A DNA stretch of 64,000 nucleotides, taken from the NCBI RefSeq assembly GCF_019703515.2, contig NC_059365.1:40933501-40997500 (forward strand). Direction: 5' to 3'. Source of the stretch: Myxocyprinus asiaticus (taxonomy: Eukaryota; Chordata; Actinopteri; Cypriniformes; Catostomidae). Below are positions 51,201 through 62,300 of this stretch, one piece after another. Under the pieces are notes generated by a model. The model did not search any database. It worked only from the letters and a program-made list of their open reading frames with translations, and was not told the origin of the DNA. The translations under genes were made by a program, and so were the position numbers. The stretch's first letter is position 1. Each line of letters begins with the position of its first letter.

Positions 51201-54200
51201 TGCAGGTGTTGTTCCTTCATCCAGGCCGAGATGTCTGCCAGGCAGGCAGAGATTCGGGCAGTCACTGTGGTTGTCGTTGGGCTTGAAAGATAAGTAGAGT
51301 TGCATGTCATCAGCGTAGCAATGGTAAGAGAAACCATGTGCCTGAATGATGGGTCCCAGTGATGTTGTGTATATAGAGAAGAGAAGTGGCCCAAGTACTG
51401 AACCCTGAGGTACCCCAGTAAGTAGCTGATGTGGCTTGGACACCTCACCTCTCCAGGCTACTTTGAAGGACCTACCTGAGAGATAGGAATTAAACCAGTC
51501 AAGCACAGTTCCTGTGATGTCTAGCGAACAGAGAGTGGAGAGTAAGATCTGATGGTTGACTGTGTCGAAGGCTGCAGAAAGGTCCAGTAGAATGAGGACA
51601 GATGATCTGGATTCAGCTTTCGCCTGTCTCAGCGACTCAGTGACAGACAGCAGGGCAGACTCGGTGGAGTGTCCACATTTGAAGCCTGACTGATGTCATC
51701 CAGCAGCTTGTTCTGTGAGAGATAGGCAGTGATTGAAAACTGCCCTTTCAAGTGTTTTTGCCATGAATGGGATGAGAGAGACTGAAATAGCACAATACAT
51801 AGATCTTCAAATGATAAAATCGCTCACATTAAAGTGAAATAAAAATAATCAAATGGTGTAGCCTGCAACATAGTATACTTTACAACGGAAAATACTTAAA
51901 TTAAGTGCTAAACCTTATAAGTGCTCTGCCTCACATTTCTGTGAGGCAGCGAACACTAGTATTGTCATATGCGTGAAGTTACACTGCGGCGATTTATTAG
52001 CCTCTTCGGGATGTTTTGGTTTTTTAATTGGTTAGTATTTAACTTCTGGAATTATTGTCTGCACAACAGAGTAAAAAAAAAAAAATTTTTTTTTTTTTTT
52101 TTTTTAACTTGACACAGTGTCTAAAAATGTTGTGGTCCTGAGCGAGACGCAAACACGTGTAAATAGCCCCTAACATCCCTAACTCGCACTATATTTGAAA
52201 AACTGACCCGAACCCGGCCCAAAGTCAGACAGTGTGTGGGGCACCGTCGGGCTTAAACTGGGTTGAAGACCTCTATTATAAATGTAGAATAACCGAATAG
52301 GGATTTTAGTGAATAGTGACACGGCGAAATTCTGCAGGCAAAAACCAGCAAAAATATAATTGTCAAGCAGCCTTAAATGTTGAACATTATACTCTGTGAG
52401 ACTTAAGTAAAAAAATAAATTAAAAAACACAGCTAAAATGATATCCTTGTCCATTGTGAATATTCTGTGTAGCTGTTTATGAAGCACCGCCCTCACAGAG
52501 GTCACTGCCAAACCAAGCAAATTTCTATTTGTCAATGCGACAAATTCACCAAACTTGAACTCCACGCGAAATCCACGATTTGACATTTTTCACCACAGGA
52601 AGTCCATCTCGCGAAATGGTGATAAACGGCTTTTCATGTTGATTTTAATACCGCAACATTTGAAAAGACATGTTGTTATTCCTGTAGCTTAACTAGCAGA
52701 GCATGGTGCTAGCAATGCAAAGGCCATAGGCTCAATTCCCAGGCAATGCATGGATTTATGAAATGTAAAGTGTCGGACAAATGCACTAATGTAACGTAGA
52801 TGTTGGTCTTGCATTATAAACTATAACCATCACTTCTATCTCTAAACCCTTGATTAACACATCTAATGTTCTTGCTGGTTCTAGGAATCGCACCAGAGTT
52901 CGGCTGACTTCCGGTTCTACATCGAGAACCACACTCGAGACGATGTGAGCCGTAAACAAGTGCGGATATATCAGCTCTACAGCAGAACCACAGGGAAACA
53001 CGTGCAGATCCTGGGCAAGAAGATCAACGCCAACGGAGACGATGGGGGCAAGTACGGTACGGGAGTGTTCCTGTGCTTTAGATGCTTCAGCCAACTAGAC
53101 TAAACCAATAAAAACACACCTGTGGTCTGACTCAGAATCTGTTCTGTTTACAATGAACACATTGTTCAACTGGTGCAACAAAATGATTCTTATTCTTTGA
53201 ATTACATTTTTTTTTTTGTGTTGCGTAGAAGATCTTAAGAAATCGCACAAGTTGGCTCGTATAAAAACGTATGACTTTTATAAAGAAAAATAAAGAACCA
53301 ATGAACGATTTTATTACGATTTTTCCTAATTTTAACCCCTTACCTAACCCCTAAACCTAACCTTGATTTTAATAGGAAAATAACTTTTGTGAAGCCCAGA
53401 AGAAAGAAAACATTGGGTTTGGATCGAGGGGAAGCATATTACAGATTATTGACATACATCAGTCATTTGTATTGCATAAATAAATATGGATTGAGTAACC
53501 AAATTTCTTCACAGATGTTTCCTTTCTTAAAATAAAGTGTTAAGAGGCTCGCTAAAATTTGATGGCTATATTTTAGTTCTATATTATAGTTCTGTTTGTT
53601 GTTTGGTTGGTCTCTTAGGGAATAAAAGTCAACTTTTTATCTGAGCTAAGCCGTACGATATCTTGAGATTTTGCCATATCGTGTGAACAATTACGAGTTA
53701 TCATGACAGACTATTTTGCACATATCTTGCTTGTTAATTTACTTAATATTTTGGTTACCAATAATAGCATGATATTCTCAGCTATGTTTAACACCTTTCA
53801 TCATGTTTAAATCCAATTTGCAAATATTCCCCCGGAATAAATTCAGAACGTCGAATAATCTTAGATATGCTAATAACATACCTAAAATTACATTCTCTTC
53901 TATAATGTCCAAACTGGACCATTATTAATCAAAATTTGACAAACTATAAACAAAACAAAAACCCTCGAAACTGATGGGCAGCTTGCCCTAGCAGTGCTAG
54001 TGTGAGAAGGGGAGACTTTTAGTGAAGATAAACACATTGAATGCTGCACTTCACTTTGCAGACTGATACAAGCATGTTTATATTCCACTCTTGAATTCAT
54101 TTTTGTCAGTCAGAGATGCTCAGCATAAAAATTCCTCAGCAGACATGATTCTAAAAACCTTTAGTCCTGTATTTCTGTACCTGGGTAATCCTGTTACTCC

Positions 54201-55359
54201 TTTGGATTTGTAGTTCTTCTTGTATGCGTTTGGGTTAAACTAATGCTAGCGAGGGAGTCAGAATTGTACGTTTTATTTAGTCACTGGTCTGTTGTGTCAG
54301 CAGCATGGTTTAATGTGATCGTCTAAAGTTTTTGTTGTTTGTACTGTATGTATAGCATTTTTTTATATAAGATAATTTGTTATATAAATGATAATATTGG
54401 AAGCACGGTTAGGAGTGTGTTTAATTTTAAGAATTTGGTTGGCTGCTGAGTTGGTTAGAATCACTGGTTTGTGTTTTGTGTATGCAAGTTGTTCTGTTGA
54501 TGGTTGGTGCCGTATTCAGAACTAGTCAAGCTGGTCCCATGTTACTATACCTGCATTTTACAGTTTTTACGTGGCTTGTTGTATGTATCACGGCAGTTTC
54601 CTGGTGAAATGTGCACTAGAAGCGCTAGAACAACAATGACATTTATTCACTTTCACACAAATGACGAGTAAAATGGTAGATTATCAGTTTGCAAACACTT
54701 ACTTAAGAGCACGAGTCGACACGTGTGCCGAAAGTGTCATAGAAGCACCACAAAATGATTTAGTTGCTTTAGCAATTGTGTTTTTCATCTTACATTTTCT
54801 TTTTATGACACCATCGGTTAGGTTTAAGGTTTAGGGTAGGGAGTTCAGTTTTGTTCATTTAAAACTCAATAGAGCATTCACTTAAAAACCTCATCTGTTT
54901 GGGAGAACATTTAACTCGCTTTTAGCGCCACACAGTGGACATTTCACCTTGGATCTGCCGTGATACTCGCAATGAACCACATAATATCATTTTGCAAAAA
55001 GGTTGCCAAAAGGTTTTCTTTTATCATTGTAAGGTCATAAACAGTTTAAGCAAAACCCAACCGGCAAACAGAGACTTTTGCCCATTACCCAGATTTTGAG
55101 TTGCATGTAAAGACCTTTACCAGAGTTCCAACCATTATCCAATGTGTGCAAGTAATGTCGCATGGCTGTTTAAGATTTGACGTCAAAAGCAGAGAATAAC
55201 CCAGTATTTTTGGATAGTTTTCAGGGGGTATTACTGTTCATGTAAGTGCGCTCAGTGTTAGTTTAGCAGCGCAGCATTGGCTGAGCAAAGCTAAGTTGTA
55301 TTAGCACAAGAGGAGGCAGATCCAGGTAAACCCCCACACCTGGCACCTGTGAGCTCCAT

Positions 55360-55408
<49 letters not shown>

Positions 55409-57492
55409 TCTATGCTCCTTTGAGTCAGCTTTACCCTTGTGTTACTGCTGTCTTGTCAAAGTTAATGTTTAAACATTCAAAAACAAAAGGAGTGCTGAGC
55501 ATGTTTAAATAGCTCCTCATTTATGTACTGCACTTCTAGGATCAGAGTTAGCCTACTATACAACACTTTATTTAGGCTTATGGTTTGGATAAGGAGTTAG
55601 ACATTATGGTTAGGTTTAGATTTGGGTTAGGGGTTAAACTTGAGTCAACTCATACAATTTCTCATGATTTTGCCATCTCATACTTCTATCACAACTTGTC
55701 ATGTGACTGGGTTGACATGGCTCCATCATGAAATGGAATGGCACTTTTGCCAGAACACTCGCCCTTTCTGCAGTTGGTCGACTTTTTTTCTTCTTTTTTT
55801 TTTATATTATTTGGGAAGGACAGTGTCCAGTTAACATCTGTTCTTTAATATTAATAAGCTACACCAAATAAATCTCTGAAATCACCTGGTACAAGATACT
55901 GTATGCACAGATGGTAGGCTGACTGCTTAAAAAAGTAGATTTTTAGTTACAGGTTCATTTAAATACAGAAAGATGTGATTGTGACTGCTTTTGTGTCACT
56001 TTCCTGACAGAATCCCACAACAAATCCTATTCTATTTTTTTTTTTTTTTTTATTATTTATTTATTTTTTTCATGAAGCTTTAGAATTTTTCAAGCATATC
56101 ATTTAAAACAGCATGTTCTTGTAAAGGGACCTGTGCTCAGGAGCGGGATCTTTGCCACTCTCATTTGATCTGAAGTGCTCTGCCTGGATTGGCTGCCCCT
56201 CTCATATTACCCCGGGCTGTTTTCGAAGGGGACAGTTTTGGTGTTGCTCTCTAAGCCTCTCTGCTTTGAGCACCTTTGAATAGCCCAGTGTGTTAAACAA
56301 ATGGATCATCCTAACTTTTTGATTGAATGAGCACGGACTAAAGGCAAGTGGAAACCCAATCCCCAGGGATCTGATCTGCTCCAAGGAGCTTGGTGGATTG
56401 CATCCCCCCAGAGAGGGGGCCCTTAACAAAGGTGGCTACAGAGGGAGAGAGAATAGTGTGTTTGGTGTTTGAAGGATTGTGAGGGAGCTCCTCCCTATAG
56501 TGTATGATGAATACTTTTTCTAAGAACTTTTTTGTTTTGTTTTGTTTTTTTGATAGTTGATACATTTATATTTACTTTTTTATATGTACTTTTAACTTAT
56601 TCAACTAAATAATATAAATAGATAATAACTATCATACAGATGGGTGAAATTACAATGATTCAGTTCAAACAGTTCAAACCAGTCTGGCCATTCTCTGTTG
56701 ACCTCTCTCATCAACAAGGCGTTTCCATCCGCATAATAATCATTCATGCAATTGTCTAATCAGCCAATCATGTGGCAGCAGTGCAGTGCACAAAATTATG
56801 CAGATACGGGTAAGGGATGTGATCTCAGTGATTTGGACAGTAGCATGACTGTTGGTGCCAGATGAGCTGGTTTGAGTATTTCTGTAACTGCTGATGTCCT
56901 GGGATTTTCATGCACAACAGTCTCTAGAATTTACTACGAATGGTGCCAAAAACAAAAAACATCCAGTGAGCAGCAGTTCTGTGGATGGAAATGCCTTGTT
57001 GATGAGAGAGGTCAACAGAGAATGGCCAGACTGGTTCGAACTGACAAAGTCTATGGTAACTCAAATAACCACTCTGTACAATTGTAGTGAGCAGAATATC
57101 ATCTCAGAATGCTATTCTGAGATGCGGGTTAGCGCTGTTTTAATGTTGTGGCTGATCGGTGTATATATATATATAAATATATATATCATTGTAATTTTAC
57201 CCATCTGTATGATAGTTTTAAATTTATTTATATTATTGAGGGGGACCTACACAATAGTAGGCAGGTGGTTTTAATGTTGTGGCTGATCGGTGTATATATA
57301 CACAATCATGCCACAGTCTAAATAACTGAAATAACATTTTCCCCCATTCTGATGGTTGATGTGAACATTAACTAAAGCTCCTGACCCATATCTGAATGAT
57401 TTTATAAATTACACTGCTGCCAAAAGATTGGCTGATTAGATAATCGCATGAATAAGCAGGTGTACAGGTGTACCTACTAAAGTGGCTGATGA

Positions 57493-57554
<62 letters not shown>

Positions 57555-59270
57555 TGCATCCAGAAAGTATTCACAGCACTTCACTTTTTCCACATTTTGT
57601 TATGTTACAGCCTTATTACAAAATGGATTAAATTCATTATTTTCCTCAAAATTCTACAAACAATACCCCATAATGACATTGTGAAAGAAGTTTGTTTGAA
57701 ATCTTTGCAAATTTATTACAAAGAAAAAAAGAAAAAAAAATCACATGTACATAAGTATTCACAGCCTTTGCTCAATACCTTTTTGAAGCACCTTTGGCAC
57801 CAATTACAGCCTCAAGTCTTTTTGAGTATGATGTTACAAGCTTGGCACACCTATTTTTGGGCAGTTTCTCCCATTCTTCTTTGCAGGACCTCTCAAGCTC
57901 CATCAGGTTGGATGGGGAGCATTTTCAGATATCTCCAGAGATGTTCAATCGGGTTCAAGTCTGGGCTCTGGCTGGGCCACTCATGGACATTCACAGAGTT
58001 GTCATGGAGCCACTCCTTTGTTATCTTGGCTGTGTGCTTAGGGTCGTTGTCCTGTTGGAAGATGAACCTTCGCCTCAGTCTGAGGTCCAGAGCGCTCTGG
58101 AGCAGGTTTTCATCAAGGAAGTCTCTGTACATTGCTGCATTCAACTTTCCCTCGATCCCGACTAGTCTCCCAGTTCCTGCCACTGAAAAATATCCCCACA
58201 GCATGATGCTGCCAGCACCATGCTTCACTGTAGGGATGGTATTGGCCAGGTGATGAGCGGTGCCTGGTTTCCTCCAGACATGACGCTTGCCATTCATGCC
58301 AAAGAGTTCAATCTTTGTTTCTCATGGTCTGAGAGTCCTTCAGGTGCCTTTTGGCAAACTCCAGGCAGGCTGTCATGTGCCTTTTACTGAGGAGTGGCTT
58401 CCGTCTGGCCACTCTACCATACAGGCCTGATTGGTGAAGTGCTGCAGAGATGGTTGTTCTCCTGGAAGGTTCTCCTCTCTCCACAGAGAAATGCTGGAGC
58501 TCTGTCAGAGTGACCATCGGGTTCTTGGTCACCTCCCTGACTAAGGCCCTTGTCCCCCGATTGCTCAGTTTGGCCAGGCGGCCAGCTCTAGGAAGAGTCC
58601 TGGTGGTTCCAAACTTCTTCCATTTTCGGATGATGGAGGCCACTGTGCTCATTGGGACCTTCAATGCTGCAGAAAGTTTTCTGTACCCTTCCCCAGATCT
58701 GTGCCTCGATACAATCCTGTCTCGGAGGTCTACAGACAATTCCTTGGACTTCATGGCTTGGTTTGTGCTCTGACATGCACTGTTAACAGTGGGACCTTAT
58801 ATAGACAGGTGTGTGCCTTTCCAAATCATGTCCAATCAACTGAATTTACCACAGGTGGACTCCAATCAAGTTGTAGAAACATCTCAAGGATGATCAGTGG
58901 AAACAGGATGCACCTGAGCTCAATTTTGAGTGTTAAGGCAAAGGCTGTGAATACTTATGAACGTGATTTTTTTCGTTTTTTATTTTTAATAAATTTGCAA
59001 AGATTTCAAACAAACTTCTTTCATGTTGTCATAATGGGGTATTGTTTGTAGAATTTTGGGGAAAATAATGAATTTAATCCATTTTGAAATAAGGCTGTAA
59101 CATAACAAAATGTGGAAAAAGTGAAGCGCTTTGAATATTTTCCGGATGCACTGTGTATATATATAAGGGCTATCAGTCGATAAAAATATTTGCTGAACAA
59201 GCTCCTCAAATAACAATAATTCAATATATAATGATGAAACAATTATAAATATTTATATTTAAAGAAGTAC

Positions 59271-59331
<61 letters not shown>

Positions 59332-62300
59332 TCATGTTGTACTTTCTGCTGATGTGTTGTTTGTTCTCTGTATAAGCTGCACATTGCCTATACAGCTGAA
59401 GTTTCGCTTACTGCCCCCTAGAGAAAGCAGGTGGTTATTACCTTATTACGGTCCGGGGACATGATTGTGTAAAAATACAATTAATTAATCACACTGAATT
59501 AACACGTTAAATTGACAGCTCTAATATGTATTATATAATATTTTATATACAATATACTTTTATTTATTTGTTTATTTATTGCTGTACAAACAGGGTGGGG
59601 GCTGCTTAATTGTCATGAAAATTATGTTACAGTGCAACAATGCAAATATCTTAATGCACCTAAAAATAGCCTTTTTTATTTATTTTTTCTTCAAGCACAA
59701 CATCATTTTTTATTTGTTTCCTTTCTTTCTGGGGTGAAATATGACTGGGACATGTTCTTCGCAGGTTTTGTGAGATAGTATTTATTGCAGTATATTTACC
59801 TTATTTCACTCTGTGAACCTGACATATTTTTGCATGAACTTTAATTAAACAATGTTTCCTTTTTTATTACAGCTCTACTTGTTGTTGAGACAGAGTCATT
59901 CGGGAGTCACATTCGAATAAAAGGAAAAGAGAGCGGATACTACATCTGCATGAACAAGAACGGCAAAATTACTGGAAAGGTAAGTTTATTTTTACCATTT
60001 AAGAAAAAACTGGGCCTGTTAAGAAAATTCTCATTGAGACTAGAATATCTATCTGTTTGTGAATGTTAACATCACTGGACAGTCATGCATTGTACGATCA
60101 TAGCAGATCACGTCATGCGTCCTGGCAGAACTACATTGGGTTTCAGAGGCTACGTTCACACTGCAAGCCAAGTACACAGTTCCAATTTTCTGCCCATCTC
60201 CTATCCATATCCCTATTAATTATTGGGGAAATGAGGCAAAAAAAGAGGTTACACTGGAATAAGAGCATTATTTGGGATCAGGTCAGCAAACACAACAGAA
60301 TGGATTGCACATGTGCACAATCAGAGACAGGAACGTTGGGACTACAATGTACATTCTTGATCACACAGTGGGCCTCATTCTTGAAACTTTCATCAATATA
60401 TGAGTAATTTCAGAGTAATTCGCGCGTAAAATAGACCTTCCCGAAAACTTTCCACCTTATTCACAAACACTTCGTACTACCCAGATTCGTTAGTAAAATG
60501 TGTTTGTATGTTAGTGAATTCCAAACATTCATAAATAGGGGGAGTTTTCACATTCATTCACAATTATCATAATCCATGCCCATGAAAACTGCATATAAGG
60601 AAGGCACCAGACTCGCTAGTAAATGCTGTTAACATCTATGTGGAACAGTATTTGAATAGTTTTATATGAATGAAGTGCATTCACATCATAAAATTTGGAT
60701 ATAGCAAGCAAAATAGCATGATAAAGAAAGTGAGGACTTACTGTCATCGCATGTTTTTGCTGACATATGATGCTCATTTGTGAATAAAACAGTTCAATAA
60801 GTAAATAAAAATGGTTTGAAATTAGTGTAAAATATGTCCACCACCATTCTCTGGTTCAGTTTGCAGTGCATCGCCAGCATAATTTTTGAAACTTTGAGTA
60901 ACTCCTGATGGTAACAGTGAATACTTGCAACTTGAAGAATCTTCAGAGAAATTAATAGAATGTCCAAACAAGTGCTTTGAAATGATGTAAGAGATTACAG
61001 ATTTGCAAGCTATGTGACAGTGTGCAGGCTTTTTCCATTTTTTTCCCATTGTATTGTGTACGCACCTGCCCACAATGTGTTTATTTATGGGTTTAACAGT
61101 ATTAGCACTGACCATACGTTATAAACTGAATGCGATTTACCGATGCCTATTCTAAATTATGAAACCTAAATTATAAAGCTCTTATCAAATAAAAAAAAAT
61201 AAAAAACTGTCCAACCAGTCATGTTAGAGGGCATTCATTTTTTCGAGAACAACCAAGCACTTCTGCTGAAAAACGATAAGCAGAGTTGGGAAAAAATGTT
61301 GCTTGGAAAAAATTAATTCAAGCAGTAAAGAAATGTTTCTAAATAAGAATAGGCTATGTTTTTTTATTTTAATTTTTTTACGAATTTGTTATTTTTTAAA
61401 GGTTAACTAAGGTTCACCAATTTAATTATTAGTAATTTGTTTCATTACTTATTTAATTTGACTTCTATCAAAATGTAGTCAGTGAGAGTTTGCCTGAAAG
61501 AACACAAGTTCCGATGAATTATGCACAATTAACACGTGGTCGGGAGAAGGTGTAAATTTTGTTCGTACAAACTAATGTTTTAAAAAACGAAAGCTTTCAT
61601 GAATCTGAGAATTTATGTCACAACGGCTTTACGAACAGTTTACACAAAAATAATTCTGCTTGTGTTTCATGAATAAGGCACAGTGTCTCCATGGAGAACT
61701 TTACGATTCCTAGGGCTAACTATTGACTACACATGTCAGCGCATATATATCAAACATGCAGTTATGACGAATGTTCCGAAGTGACAATTCACACTGAAGT
61801 CACATTGCATAAAATGAGATATGAAAGGTGGTTTGGAAAATATGAATACAAATACTCGAAAAACGAGTCTTCCCCTTGTGTGTCTCGCTACTAAAACACC
61901 AAATATGGGACCAAAGGCTTAATGCGGTACAGTCAGCAACCCTAGTTTTGTACGCATGCTCAGACAAACAGGTGATTTTTTTAATTTCCTGTGAATTGTG
62001 CAGCTAGGTTGTAACAATGTTCACTGAATGTCAACTTTCTATAATGGATGAGTTTGTAGCTGGGACAAATTTTGGATATAAATTTTCAAAACCACTGCTA
62101 CAACTGCTGTAACCACATCATGATGGTTACCTTATGGAGCCAGTCAACGTGTATTTTAATACCATCTATTCAAATACAAATGAAATATTTAGGTATGCTG
62201 TTTTGAGGTATAATTGTACTTTTTTCCAAAGTTCCTGTAACTGCCATACCACAAACAAATTTGAAGTGGAAATAATAACACCCCCTACATTTAGCCTTGA

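Larger units (their letters stand above)
41770..52884 (+). other. fgf24 intron 2 (11.1 kb)
   Basis: Largest intron. Mobile elements at 42405, 44619, 45475, 47567, 48099, 50465 and 52680 make up much of it; each has its own entry. Unassigned parts are 41770-42400 (with (TA)n at 42189-42218), 43000-44618 (non-repeat at about 44000-44300) and 51790-52680. The last holds a poly-A/T tract near 52072-52106 and a fragment at 52480-52630 shared with 14225-14410. Confidence 0.8.
53057..59872 (+). other. fgf24 intron 3 (6.8 kb)
   Basis: Contains a family B element (54585), a candidate enhancer (56100), a rearranged Tc1 fragment (56608) and a 1.6-kb Tc1 element (57552). It also has a (TC)n/(CA)n tract at 55364-55408 and (TA)n at 57495-57551 and 59276-59328. 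53057-54584 and 54967-56100 hold nothing else recognised apart from poly-T tracts near 56038-56051. Confidence 0.8.

Noticed and set aside
57468..58253. 261-residue plus-strand ORF
   Set aside because: It starts with a TA microsatellite read as Tyr-Ile repeats and then runs antisense to the Tc1 transposase, so it is a shadow, not a gene.
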